A DNA stretch of 64,000 nucleotides, taken from contig JAEYBE010000048.1 of assembly GCA_023404495.1 (NCBI GenBank), forward strand, positions 128,243 through 192,242, written 5' to 3'. The notes beneath the pieces were generated by a model. It made no database searches and had not been told where the DNA came from. It saw only the letters and a list, made by a program, of their open reading frames with translations. Positions 9,350 through 17,112 of this stretch are shown here, piece by piece. Within the stretch, counting starts at the first letter, position 1; the number at the start of each line of letters is the position of its first letter. Source of the DNA: Actinomycetes bacterium (GTDB lineage Bacteria; Actinomycetota; Thermoleophilia; Solirubrobacterales; JACPNS01). Position numbers and translations under genes: made by a program.

Positions 9350-9376
9350 GGGCGGGCGCCGGGAAAGCGCCCGCCC
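9350..9376 (-). terminator. GC-rich hairpin between mIHF and the VOC gene
   Basis: A perfect 10-bp stem (GGGCGGGCGC with its complement GCGCCCGCCC) has a 7-nt loop. It lies 18 bp past the mIHF stop on the minus strand. No T-tract follows, so it may be a terminator or an mRNA-stabilising hairpin. Confidence 0.45.
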
Positions 9377-9393
9377 GCGGTCAGATCGATGGC

Positions 9394-9777
9394 TTATGCG
9401 GCGGCGCGGTAGACGACGCTCGCCGCGAGGTCGGGCGAGGGGCGGCCGGCGACAAGGACGGCGGCCATGGCCGAGCGCTGGCGCTCGGTGAGGGACCTGA
9501 TCGTTTTGGTCTCGCTGAGACCGATCGAGTCCATGAACTTGGCGCAGCGGGTCGATCCCCAGCGCTTCTGGCTCGTCAGGAGCTCGGCGATCTCCATGCC
9601 GGCAACTTCATCGGCCGGATCAAGGAGGACATCGGCAACGGCGACATCACCGCGGGCGACGCGGCGTTTGAGCTCGGCGCGAGCGAGACGGATGCGGTTG
9701 GCCTGCTCGAGTGCTCGCATGTTCTGGCGACCGGCGCGCGGGGTGGCGGGTGCCGGAGCTGGGTCTGAGTTGTTCAC
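9394..9777 (-). CDS. mihF: Actinobacterial integration host factor (mIHF) homologue
   Basis: This 127-residue protein has a helical basic N-terminal region (LEQANRIRLARAELKRRVAR) followed by an S13-like helix-two-turn-helix domain (about 62-115: MEIAELLTSQKRWGSTRCAK, GLSETKTIRSLTERQ). This is the pattern of mycobacterial IHF, a nucleoid-associated DNA-bending protein. Two Met starts are possible; the later one (Met20) would give a length closer to the roughly 105-residue mycobacterial protein. The usual neighbour gmk is absent here. Function is firm by motif; chromosomal targets are unknown. Confidence 0.82.
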   Translation of the reverse strand: MNNSDPAPAPATPRAGRQNMRALEQANRIRLARAELKRRVARGDVAVADVLLDPADEVAGMEIAELLTSQKRWGSTRCAKFMDSIGLSETKTIRSLTERQRSAMAAVLVAGRPSPDLAASVVYRAAA

Positions 9778-10283
9778 TTATTCGTACCTCCGGTTTTCGA
9801 GGTTTGACGGGTCAAACGCTTCACAGCAGTTGCTCACACGGAAGCAAGAAGGCCTTCGCCATTCGAGGGCGCACAGGACCGCCCGGCTCCCCGCCGGCTT
9901 CGATCAAACGCCTTTATGAATGGTCCCCTTTGGCAGATCCGAGAGACCGTGTCAGCGAGTTGCACCTTACGACGGAATGTTTCAAATTTGTGACGCGGGC
10001 GTTTTTAAATCCCGCTCAGAGCGAACATTTTGTGCACGTCCGAGTTTGTGAAATTTTGGACAAATTGATTCCGTCCGATGGGGTCGCAATCCGCACAAAT
10101 GGGCGGAATCTAAGTGACTTTTCGGTCAGTTTGGCCGGCTGGCCAATCTGGTGTAGGCGCCGCCGCCGCGCGACGCGAGCAAGCGATTCTTGGCAACCAC
10201 ATACGTCCTGTGGCGCGTCACAAGACGTATGTGATGGACGGAAACCGCTTGGGAATGCGGGATCCGGGTGATGTTCCCGGTGG
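9778..10283. other. 506-bp intergenic region, partly AT-rich, with repeated TTTGTG motifs
   Basis: No coding frame here is credible. About 9960-10135 is visibly richer in A and T than its surroundings. It holds TTTGTG at 9987, 10029 and 10045 and its complement at 10094, plus a small GCGGG/CCCGC hairpin (9995-10015). It should contain the mIHF promoter (minus strand). The right part carries the terminator-like hairpin at 10198-10233. Confidence 0.5.
10198..10233 (-). terminator. Hairpin downstream of the alpha-oxoamine synthase gene
   Basis: A 10-bp perfect outer stem (CACATACGTC/GACGTATGTG), one mismatch and a 4-bp inner TGTG/CACA stem close a 6-nt loop. It lies about 50 nt beyond the stop of the minus-strand gene at 10284, where a terminator is expected. 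The stem end resembles that of the hairpin at 13181-13208. Confidence 0.5.
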
Positions 10284-11579
10284 TCAGGCTGCGGATTCGC
10301 GCTTCATCGCCGGGTGCTTTTCGGCGACGGCGAGGATGCGTTCGATCGCGGAGTCGAGGTGCTCGCGCTCGTGCGTTGCCATCACCGAGGTACGCAGCAG
10401 CGCGCTGCCGTGCGGCACGGCGGGGTGCATGGCGACATTGCAGTAGAGGCCGGCGTCGTAGAGCTCTTTCCAGACCAGACCGGCTTCCCAGTCTTCTCCG
10501 ACGACGATCGGCACGACAGGCGTGAATGGCTTGATCGAGTAGCGGCCGGCCATCTCGGTGCCGGGGTCGACCACGCGCAGGCCGGCGGCGTCGAGCTGGG
10601 TCCAGAGGTATTCGGCGTTCTTCAGCAATCGCGCCATCAGCGCGCGGCCCTCGTCGCTCTTGGCGATCTTGACCGCCGCGAGCGCCGCGCCGATCGCGGC
10701 CGGAACTGCGCTGGCCGTAAAGAGGAATGAGCGCGAGTAAAGGCGCAGGTAGTCGACGATGTCGGCGTCGGCGGCAATAAACCCGCCGCAGCTGGCAAGC
10801 GACTTCGAGAAAGTGCCCATCCGCAGATCGACCTGATCCTCAATCCCAAGCAGCTCGCTCGCTCCGACGCCGCGCGCGCCGAGCACGCCGACCCCGTGGG
10901 CCTCATCGACCATCAGCCGCGCTCCGTATGACTTGGTGAGCTCCGCGATCCGCGGCAGATCGGCGATGTCGCCTTCCATCGAGTAGACGCCGTCGACAAC
11001 CACGAGCACGCCGCCGCCGTCGCCCTGAGCGCGGTCGAGCATCGTCTCGAGCTTGTCGAGCCGCCCGTGGCGAAACGGGCGGACCTTGGCGCCGGAGAGT
11101 GCGATCCCGTCGAGCAGGGAGGCGTGGTCGCCCGCGTCGCAGATCACGGTGTCTCCGGGCTGGAGCATCGCCGAGAGGCAGCCGAGGTTCGCCTGGTAGC
11201 CGGTGGTGAAGACGATCGAGTCGCCGGTGCCGTACCAGTCGGCGATTTCGCGCTCAAGCTCGGTGTGGATGTCGATCGTTCCGTTGAGCAGACGCGATCC
11301 GGTGAGCGCGGTGCCGTACTTCTCGAGTGCGTCGCGAGCACCCTGGATCACGCGCTCGTCGCCGGTCAGCCCGAGGTAGTTGTTCGAGCCGAGCATCACG
11401 CGCTCCATGCCCTCCATCTGCACGACTGGCCCGGCAGGGCCCTCGAGCAGGCGGAAGAACGGGAGCATGTCGTGCTCGCGGGCGGCGGCGATTATCTCGG
11501 CGCGCTCGTGCTTGCGCGCGCGCTCGAATAGATCGACCGCGGGGCCCGGAGAAATGGTCTGTGCCTCACTAGAGTCCAC
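10284..11579 (-). CDS. PLP-dependent alpha-oxoamine synthase (serine palmitoyltransferase/KBL/BioF family)
   Basis: A 431-residue fold-type I PLP enzyme that condenses an amino acid with an acyl-CoA, releasing CO2. It shows SNNYLGLT, TGSRLLNGT, the substrate/PLP segment DEAHGVGVLG and the PLP-lysine motif GTFSKSLASCGGF. These cannot separate serine palmitoyltransferase, 2-amino-3-ketobutyrate ligase and 8-amino-7-oxononanoate synthase. The longest frame would run far into the divergent gene. GTG 11579 is chosen because the family begins near VDLFERARKHERA and a TAGGAT box lies 10 nt upstream. Only 3 bp separate this start from the divergent GNAT-like gene, whose family makes sphingolipid-type chemistry a reasonable inference. 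Confidence 0.82.
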   Translation of the reverse strand: MDSSEAQTISPGPAVDLFERARKHERAEIIAAAREHDMLPFFRLLEGPAGPVVQMEGMERVMLGSNNYLGLTGDERVIQGARDALEKYGTALTGSRLLNGTIDIHTELEREIADWYGTGDSIVFTTGYQANLGCLSAMLQPGDTVICDAGDHASLLDGIALSGAKVRPFRHGRLDKLETMLDRAQGDGGGVLVVVDGVYSMEGDIADLPRIAELTKSYGARLMVDEAHGVGVLGARGVGASELLGIEDQVDLRMGTFSKSLASCGGFIAADADIVDYLRLYSRSFLFTASAVPAAIGAALAAVKIAKSDEGRALMARLLKNAEYLWTQLDAAGLRVVDPGTEMAGRYSIKPFTPVVPIVVGEDWEAGLVWKELYDAGLYCNVAMHPAVPHGSALLRTSVMATHEREHLDSAIERILAVAEKHPAMKRESAA

Positions 11580-11582
11580 GCC

Positions 11583-12710
11583 GTGAGCGATCCTATCGAC
11601 GTACAGCCGGTGCGCGGCAAAGCCGATCTGAAGGCCTTCGTCGACTTCCCGTATGAGCTCTACGGCAAGTCGAGCAATTGGGTGCCGCCGCTGAAGATGG
11701 ACATCAAGGATCAGCTCAACGCCAAGAAGAATCCTTGGTTTGAGCATGCCGAGGCTGAGTTCTTTCTGGCGCGGCGCGGGGGAGAGATCGTCGGGCGCAT
11801 CAGTGCCCACATCGACCGCAATTTCAACGAGTTCCAGGGCAACGACTGGGGTCTCTTCGGCTGGTTTGAGTGCATCGATGACGCCGCTGTTGCCGGGGCG
11901 CTCTACGACACGGCGGCCGCCTGGCTCAAGGAGCGGGGCCGCGACCGCATGGTGGGTCCGTTCAGCTACACGACAAACGACGAGTGCGGCGTTCTGATCG
12001 AGGGCTTCGAGATCCCGCCGGCGATTCTTGAGCCCTGGAACTACGCGTACTACCCGCAGCTCTTCGACGGCGCCGGATTCACCAAGGCGATGGATCTGTT
12101 GATGTACAAGATGGAACTCGCAGACAAGGACAAGGTGCGCCCAGCCGTTTACATGGCGGCCGATCGCGTCGACGAGTCGAGCTACCGCTTCAAGCGCTTC
12201 TCGCGCCTGACACTCAATTCAGACGTCGACCGCTTCCTTGACATCTACAACGAGTCCTGGGAGAAGAACTGGGGATTTGTGCCGCTGACCGAGAAAGAAG
12301 TGCGCCACTACGCCAAGACCCTGCTGCCGGTGCTCGATAAGAACTGGGCCTTCGTGATCGTGGCCGACGACGGTGACAACGCCGGCGCGGCTTTGACGCT
12401 CCCGGACTACAACCAGGTCTTGAAGCACCTCGGCGGGCGGCTGCTGCCGTTCGGCTGGCTGAAGTTCCTTTGGTATCGGCGCAAGATCGACCGCGTGCGG
12501 GTTTTTGCTTTGGGAGTGAAGCCGCGCTACCGCACCACGGGGCTTGCCGCGAAGCTCTACATCGAGCACCTCGACGCCGCTGAGCGCACCGGAGTGGTCG
12601 GCGGAACAATGGGCTGGATCCTGGAGAACAACCGCCCGATGAACAAGTCGATCGAGGCGCTGGGCGGGACGGCGATCAAGCGCTTTCGGCTTTATGAGCG
12701 GATGCTCTAA
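11583..12710 (+). CDS. GNAT-fold acyltransferase-like protein (YghO-like)
   Basis: A 375-residue protein of a conserved bacterial family often labelled N-acetyltransferase or YghO: VRGKADLKAFVDFPYELYGK, WVPPLKMDIK, NPWFEHAEAEFFLARRGGE, VGRISAHIDRNFNEF, GPFSYTTNDECGVLIEGF and a C-terminal GNAT-like segment with GVKPRYRTTGLAAKLYIEHL and GWILENNRPMNKSIEALGG. A member of this general type has been described as the bacterial ceramide synthase in Caulobacter, as I recall. Paired head-to-head with an alpha-oxoamine synthase, it may N-acylate the long-chain amine made by its neighbour; that is inference. GTG start, with TAGAGT 7 nt upstream and no Shine-Dalgarno, so probably leaderless. Confidence 0.75.
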   Translation: MSDPIDVQPVRGKADLKAFVDFPYELYGKSSNWVPPLKMDIKDQLNAKKNPWFEHAEAEFFLARRGGEIVGRISAHIDRNFNEFQGNDWGLFGWFECIDDAAVAGALYDTAAAWLKERGRDRMVGPFSYTTNDECGVLIEGFEIPPAILEPWNYAYYPQLFDGAGFTKAMDLLMYKMELADKDKVRPAVYMAADRVDESSYRFKRFSRLTLNSDVDRFLDIYNESWEKNWGFVPLTEKEVRHYAKTLLPVLDKNWAFVIVADDGDNAGAALTLPDYNQVLKHLGGRLLPFGWLKFLWYRRKIDRVRVFALGVKPRYRTTGLAAKLYIEHLDAAERTGVVGGTMGWILENNRPMNKSIEALGGTAIKRFRLYERML

Positions 12711-12757
12711 CCGCGTCTGCCGATTTCGGTTATCCGGCGCACCGTTAGACTCCGTGA

Positions 12758-13162
12758 ATGGCCTTTGCCTCGCCTTTCAAGCGCGCTTCAATCGAAGGTT
12801 CGCCCGCTGAATCAGACCCGCAGGACACCGGGGAAGAGCTGGTGATCGACGTCGAAGCCAGCGAAGTCGTCGAGGCTCCGGGCGTGGCACCGATCCCGCG
12901 ATCGGCCGCTGTCCCGGCAGCGAACTCGCCGCATGCCGTTGAGAAGCGCTCCGACCGCGAAGTCGCTGTGCGCAACGTCGCCGTGGCGACGGCAGGCGGA
13001 TTGGTTGCGGGCGCCGCGACAATCGCCGTAGCGGCCGTCGCCAAATCGGCCGCCAAGCACGCCACGGCACCGACCCCGGGGCTCTCGCGCCGCCGCAAGA
13101 AGGACATCACGCAGTCCCAGTCCTTCCTCGTCGACGTCCACGTGCTCAAACCGGGCCGCTAG
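12758..13162 (+). CDS. Hypothetical protein with one membrane-like helix
   Basis: A 134-residue protein. An acidic, Pro/Ala-rich N-terminal half is followed by an Ala/Val/Gly hydrophobic stretch (about 72-95, NVAVATAGGLVAGAATIAVA), a basic SRRRKK segment and a C-terminal QSFLVDVHVLKPGR. No family is recognised. TAGACT lies 6 nt before the ATG and there is no Shine-Dalgarno, consistent with a leaderless mRNA. It ends 75 bp from a convergent gene, with a hairpin terminator between. Confidence 0.55.
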   Translation: MAFASPFKRASIEGSPAESDPQDTGEELVIDVEASEVVEAPGVAPIPRSAAVPAANSPHAVEKRSDREVAVRNVAVATAGGLVAGAATIAVAAVAKSAAKHATAPTPGLSRRRKKDITQSQSFLVDVHVLKPGR

Positions 13163-13180
13163 CGAATTTCTGCGAAGAAA

Positions 13181-13208
13181 TACGTCTTGCCGATTTCGGC
13201 AAGACGTA
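13181..13208. terminator. Bidirectional hairpin between convergent genes
   Basis: A perfect 12-bp stem (TACGTCTTGCCG/CGGCAAGACGTA) with an ATTT loop lies between the + strand hypothetical gene and the - strand collagen-like gene. Position and symmetry fit a shared terminator. The outer TACGTC/GACGTA sequence recurs in the hairpin at 10198-10233. Confidence 0.65.
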
Positions 13209-13236
13209 CCTCTTGGCAGGAAGCGGCTTGTTTGCG

Positions 13237-15027
13237 CTAGTTGACCTTGACCGTCGCGGAGACGTTGCGCAGCGAGCCGTCGGTGCCCATCGTCTTCACC
13301 TTGACCTTCAGCGACTTCTTGATCAACAGGACGCTGCGCAGCGGCTTCATCTTGACGATCTTCGATCCCGGCAGGATTGAGATCGGGTCGGTCGCCATCA
13401 GCCGGCTGCCTGCGTAGACGGCGATCGTTCCGACACAGCGCGTGGCGACGATCGCGGCGCAGAAGATCGGCACGCGGATGAAGGAGCGATTGACGCTTGC
13501 GCGCTTCCCGATCGTCACTGAGGGCGCGCCGAAGACGCTTCCGCTCGGGCCGATCGGCCCCTGAGCGCCGGTGTCGCCCTTTGCCCCTTGGGAACCGGTT
13601 GCACCGGTCGGCCCGGTAGCGCCGGTAGCGCCCGTGGCGCCAGTCTGGCCAGTCGATCCGGTCGCGCCCGTGCCTCCGGTCGCACCGGCCGCGCCAGTCT
13701 GTCCAGTGGCGCCCTTGGTACCGGTCGCCCCGGTCTGTCCAGTCGCGCCAGTGGCCCCGGTCGCGCCAGTCAGGCCGGTCTGCCCGGTCGCGCCCGTGGC
13801 GCCAGTAGCCCCGGTCTGTCCGGTCACGCCAGTGGCCCCAGTCGACCCGGTCGCGCCTGTCTGTCCGGTCATACCCGTCGCCCCCGTTGCGCCTGTGGCA
13901 CCGGTCAACCCGGTCTGCCCAGTCGCGCCCGTCGCCCCGGTTGCACCTGTGAGGCCCGTCTGCCCAGTGGCGCCGGTCGCTCCGGTTGCGCCAGTCAAGC
14001 CGGTCTGACCGGTTGCGCCTGTCGGTCCGGACTCTCCAGCGGGCCCGCTCGGACCTGCAGGACCACTTGGCCCAGCCGGCCCCGTCTCGCCGGTTTCGCC
14101 GGTAGCGCCAGTAGCGCCGGTCTCTCCAGTGGCACCGGTGGCCCCAGTGGGCCCAACGCTTCCAAGCGCCGGGGTTGTCACCGAAACGTTGTCGATCAGG
14201 AATCCTCGCGCGATGTTCAGCGGCTCAGCGGCCCCGTCCGAATTAAAGCTCAGCGAATCAACCGTTGCCGGTGCGGCTTCGCCGGTCGTTCGGCGGTAGT
14301 CCTCCCAGGTTGTCGCGCCGACCGGCGTGACATCGGCACCGTCGATCAGAACGTTCATCTGGTCGTTGTCCGGACCATCCACAAAGTCGATCGCCAGCTT
14401 CACGCGATGCGGCAGCAAACGATCAAGCACGGCCACATCAACAGAGCGAAAGTCCTCGTCGTCTGCGCTGTAGTCCTTGAAGATCACGTGAATCCCATCG
14501 AGCTGGTCCTCGAACGCCAGATAACTCATTCGCGCGCCGTCTCCGCGGTCTGGGCTGACGCTCATCTCCAGCCCGAGTTGCGGCAGCAGCGGCAGTGTGC
14601 TCGCGATGTTGAAGCTCGCCTCAAAGTGCGAGCGGCGCTCGCCGCCGGAGATTCCCTTCGATCGCGCCGCGGTTTCGCCAGCTTCATTCGCGATCGACGG
14701 GCTGAAGACCTGATCGTCAAGGCAGTTGCTGGTGACCGCGTTGCTCACCCGCAGCGCAATGGACCCGAAGGCCTCCACGTACGAGGGGGTGAGCAGGTCG
14801 AGCGCGAACAGCGAGCTGACCTTCTGGTCGTAGTTCGCGCAGCCTTGCCCGTCCGCGCCGTAGCTGACCCAGCCGCCCTGCGTGTGGATCGATCCGGACG
14901 AGTAGAACGGCGGCTCGATCAGCGAAGTGGTGGTGTCCGCACTCGCCGTCGACGCGGAGGCGCCCAGCGCGAAAACACAGATCGCAGCGATCAGTCCGGC
15001 GCGAATCGAGCGCGGAATGCCCAGCAT
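13237..15027 (-). CDS. Secreted collagen-like repeat protein
   Basis: A 596-residue exported protein. A signal peptide (about 1-30, ending ASASTASA) leads to a lectin/laminin-G-like beta domain (about 31-285, with GGWVSYGADGQGC, LAFEDQLDGIHVIFKDY, DSLSFNSDG, LIDNVSVTT). A collagen-like Gly-X-Thr/Ala tract follows at about 291-494 (GATGATGQTGLTG units) and a C-terminal basic domain of about 100 residues (VTIGKRASVNRSFIRVPIFC, VKVKTMGTDGSLRN). Bacterial collagen-like tracts form triple-helical stalks, so this is probably a surface or matrix fibre with a lectin-like head. The start is fixed by AAGGAG before ATG. Its leader carries a promoter and a hairpin. Confidence 0.85.
   Translation of the reverse strand: MLGIPRSIRAGLIAAICVFALGASASTASADTTTSLIEPPFYSSGSIHTQGGWVSYGADGQGCANYDQKVSSLFALDLLTPSYVEAFGSIALRVSNAVTSNCLDDQVFSPSIANEAGETAARSKGISGGERRSHFEASFNIASTLPLLPQLGLEMSVSPDRGDGARMSYLAFEDQLDGIHVIFKDYSADDEDFRSVDVAVLDRLLPHRVKLAIDFVDGPDNDQMNVLIDGADVTPVGATTWEDYRRTTGEAAPATVDSLSFNSDGAAEPLNIARGFLIDNVSVTTPALGSVGPTGATGATGETGATGATGETGETGPAGPSGPAGPSGPAGESGPTGATGQTGLTGATGATGATGQTGLTGATGATGATGQTGLTGATGATGATGMTGQTGATGSTGATGVTGQTGATGATGATGQTGLTGATGATGATGQTGATGTKGATGQTGAAGATGGTGATGSTGQTGATGATGATGPTGATGSQGAKGDTGAQGPIGPSGSVFGAPSVTIGKRASVNRSFIRVPIFCAAIVATRCVGTIAVYAGSRLMATDPISILPGSKIVKMKPLRSVLLIKKSLKVKVKTMGTDGSLRNVSATVKVN
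13545..14153 (-). repeat. Degenerate 9-bp tandem repeats coding for Gly-X-Thr/Ala triplets
   Basis: About 200 codons of Gly-X-Y with Thr dominant at the third position. Higher-order units GATGATGATGQTGLT recur several times, and the 45-bp DNA copies differ mainly at wobble positions. The tract should be prone to copy-number change by slippage or recombination. Confidence 0.85.
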
Positions 15028-15092
15028 TTGAAAACAACTCCTTGGGGGTATGCGCGCGCGGAGTTAGTCCAGAGCCACACGCGACTGTCCTT

Positions 15093-15130
15093 GCCGAGAT
15101 GCACGAGAAGGTTGAGCCAACCATCTCGGC
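15093..15130 (-). promoter_or_regulatory. Hairpin at the 5' end of the collagen-like gene leader
   Basis: GCCGAGATG at 15093-15101 pairs with CATCTCGGC at 15122-15130. An inner GGTTG-AGC-CAACC hairpin can form inside. If transcription starts from the -10 box at 15138-15143, this stem sits at the extreme 5' end of a roughly 104-nt leader, where it could stabilise the mRNA. Confidence 0.45.
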
Positions 15131-15137
15131 TTTGCCC

Positions 15138-15166
15138 AATATACCCCAGGGTAGGTGGCTGCGCAA
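15138..15166 (-). promoter_or_regulatory. Sigma-70-like promoter of the collagen-like gene
   Basis: On the minus strand TTGCGC (15166-15161), a 17-bp spacer and TATATT (15143-15138) make a well-spaced -35/-10 pair. The -10 box is unusually AT-rich for this DNA. It directs transcription towards the ATG at 15027. Confidence 0.6.
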
Positions 15167-15192
15167 GACCGTGAACAGAGACATTCACGGTC
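15167..15192. terminator. Hairpin after the thiZXY operon
   Basis: GACCGTGAA and TTCACGGTC form a perfect 9-bp stem around an 8-nt loop, 17 bp past the thiY stop and directly abutting the promoter of the collagen-like gene. It separates the two minus-strand transcripts. Confidence 0.6.
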
Positions 15193-15208
15193 CCGCGCAT
15201 GGGATTTT

Positions 15209-16312
15209 CTAGTTGATCGATCCGGTGTCGTCGTCGTTCTCTTGGGTCTCGCCAGCGCCCGGCACGACGCCCGGCAGCAGGTCGTTCGTGATCGCATCGG
15301 TGTAGGTGGTGCCGGTGGTCGACAGCTCACCGTTGTCGCGCATCCACTTGCCGTAGGTCGCCCAGATCGTCGGGTCGAGCCAGCCGAACGGGTTGTCGCC
15401 GATGTTCTTCTGCGCGAGGATCGGCAGCGTCACGCGCAGGCTCTCCGTGTTGAACTTACGGTCCTTGGGCGTCTTCTTGAGGTCGGGATACTCGCTCGCA
15501 AGTGCATCGAACGCCTTGTCCGGATTTGCCACAGCGTCCTTCGTGCCCTCCTGCAAGCCGGCGATAAAGCGGCGGTACGTTTCGACGCGCCGGCCGTCTT
15601 CGAGGCGATCGGAGTTGGCGATCACGACCAGCTCGTTGTAGGTCGGCGACCCGGCGTCGTCGACTGGAATCACGGTCGGCTTGAGACCGGCCTGCTTGAG
15701 CTGCACGCCCTCGACGTTCCAATACCCGGTGATCGACGCATCGGCACGGCCGGCAACCAGCACCTGTTGAAGCTTGTAGCCGACGTTGACCTGCTTGACG
15801 CTCTTCGGCGCGACGCCGTTGTCCTGCAAGATCGTGTCGAGCGTTGACGAGTTGTCGTCGCCCGACACCGCGACGGTCTTGCCTTTCAGGCCCTTGATCG
15901 ACTTGATTCCCGACTTCTTCAGCCAGATCAGCGAGTTGAGCGGCACGTTGACGATCGCGGCGATCGCCTTGACCTTCGCTCCCTTGTCTTGCGCCTGGAG
16001 CACGTAGCTCGCGTAGGAGATGCCGAGGTCGACACGGCCCGCCTCGACCTGCTGGATCACGCCGGCGCCATCGGTTGGAATCTGCGGCTCAACCACCAGC
16101 GCACGCTTCTTGAACGCACCGTCAGCCATCGCGGTGTAGATCCCCGCGTGGTTGGCGTTGGGCTGCCAGTCGAGCATCAGGTTGATCTTGTCCGGGCGAA
16201 CCTCGCTGGGGGTGGTCGGTTCGGCCTTTTCGCCGCAGCCGGCGACCACGACGGCTGTCAGCAGGAAGGCGACAAGAAGCGAGAGGCGATGTGCGGGACG
16301 GTTGCGGTTCAA
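15209..16312 (-). CDS. thiY: Thiamine-precursor ABC transporter, substrate-binding lipoprotein (ThiY/NMT1-like)
   Basis: A 367-residue lipoprotein with signal peptide and lipobox VVAGC (Cys about 26). It carries the NMT1/THI5-like signature LDWQPNANHAGIYTAMADG and GYWNVEGVQLKQAG, as in proteins binding hydroxymethyl- or formylaminopyrimidine thiamine precursors. The TTG start at 16312 is chosen because AGGAGAA precedes it; the longer open frame upstream only shadows the permease gene. It is the third gene of a thiZ-thiX-thiY operon behind a TPP riboswitch, which supports pyrimidine-precursor uptake. The C-terminal tail is acidic (ENDDDTG). Confidence 0.85.
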   Translation of the reverse strand: MNRNRPAHRLSLLVAFLLTAVVVAGCGEKAEPTTPSEVRPDKINLMLDWQPNANHAGIYTAMADGAFKKRALVVEPQIPTDGAGVIQQVEAGRVDLGISYASYVLQAQDKGAKVKAIAAIVNVPLNSLIWLKKSGIKSIKGLKGKTVAVSGDDNSSTLDTILQDNGVAPKSVKQVNVGYKLQQVLVAGRADASITGYWNVEGVQLKQAGLKPTVIPVDDAGSPTYNELVVIANSDRLEDGRRVETYRRFIAGLQEGTKDAVANPDKAFDALASEYPDLKKTPKDRKFNTESLRVTLPILAQKNIGDNPFGWLDPTIWATYGKWMRDNGELSTTGTTYTDAITNDLLPGVVPGAGETQENDDDTGSIN

Positions 16313-16338
16313 GGGGTTCTCCTGGGGTTTGATTGTGG

Positions 16339-17112
16339 TCAACGTTGGTTTGAGGCGTGCCGCTCCCACGGCACCAGCTTGCGTTCGAGCAGGGCCATCA
16401 GGCCGTATAGCGCGAGCGCTCCGAGCGTGAGGATCAGAATCGCGGCGTAGACGCGCGAGGTGGAAAAGGTCGGGGTGCCGCGGGCGATCAGGTAGCCGAG
16501 CCCCTCGGTTGCGCCGGCGTACTCGGCGAAAACGGCGGCGATGAACGCCCATGTCGCGGCGATACGCACCCCGCCGAGCGTCCGTGGCAGCGCCGCCGGC
16601 AGCTCGGCCAGACGCAGGATCCGCGCGCGGCCAGAGCCGAGCGAGCGCATCAGCTGCACCAACTGTGGGTCGGTGCTGCGCAGGCCGTCGAAAGTCCCGA
16701 TCACCACGGGGAAGAAGCAGGCGATCGCCACGATCAGCACCTTCGTCTCCATACCGAATCCGAACGCGATGACCAGCAGCGGCGCAAGCACAACGGACGG
16801 CACCGCCTGGGAGGCGACGACCACGGGCAGCGTCGCGTCGCGAAGCAGAGGGGAGAGGTGCAGCACCACGCCGATCATCACTCCGAACAGACAGGCGATC
16901 AACAGGCCGAAGAGGGCTTCTTGGGCGGTGACTAGCGCCGCCGGCGCAAGCAGGTCGAGCTCCCCGGTCAGGGTGCGCGCGACCTCCCAGGGTCCGACGA
17001 CGATCAGAGCACTCAGGCCGCTCGCGCGTACGGCCAGCTCCCAGGCGGCGATCAGCACCACGAAGGCGACTATCGGACTTACCCAGCGACGGCGCTTGCT
17101 CGCATTGCTCAT
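16339..17112 (-). CDS. thiX: Thiamine-precursor ABC transporter permease (ThiX-like)
   Basis: A 257-residue inner-membrane permease with about six helices and the binding-protein-dependent transport EAA-type loop (LRSTDPQLVQLMRSLGSGRA, about 155-185, followed by LPAALPRTLGGVRIAATWAF). It belongs to the SsuC/TauC-like family used with NMT1-type binding proteins. The ATG overlaps the ThiZ stop (ATGA). The TPP riboswitch and ThiY-like partner indicate thiamine-precursor import rather than sulfonate uptake. Confidence 0.85.
   Translation of the reverse strand: MSNASKRRRWVSPIVAFVVLIAAWELAVRASGLSALIVVGPWEVARTLTGELDLLAPAALVTAQEALFGLLIACLFGVMIGVVLHLSPLLRDATLPVVVASQAVPSVVLAPLLVIAFGFGMETKVLIVAIACFFPVVIGTFDGLRSTDPQLVQLMRSLGSGRARILRLAELPAALPRTLGGVRIAATWAFIAAVFAEYAGATEGLGYLIARGTPTFSTSRVYAAILILTLGALALYGLMALLERKLVPWERHASNQR

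Noticed and set aside
9711..10271. 186-codon + strand frame
   Set aside because: It overlaps mIHF on the opposite strand and crosses an AT-rich intergenic region with no domain or ribosome-binding site.
13545..14153. Possible CRISPR array
   Set aside because: The repeats are contiguous coding triplets with no unique spacers of constant length and no cas genes nearby.
13571..15174. Long + strand frames with PVAPV or SGRAG repeats
   Set aside because: They are the complements of the collagen-like Gly-X-Thr coding repeats. The minus strand has a signal peptide, Shine-Dalgarno and promoter.
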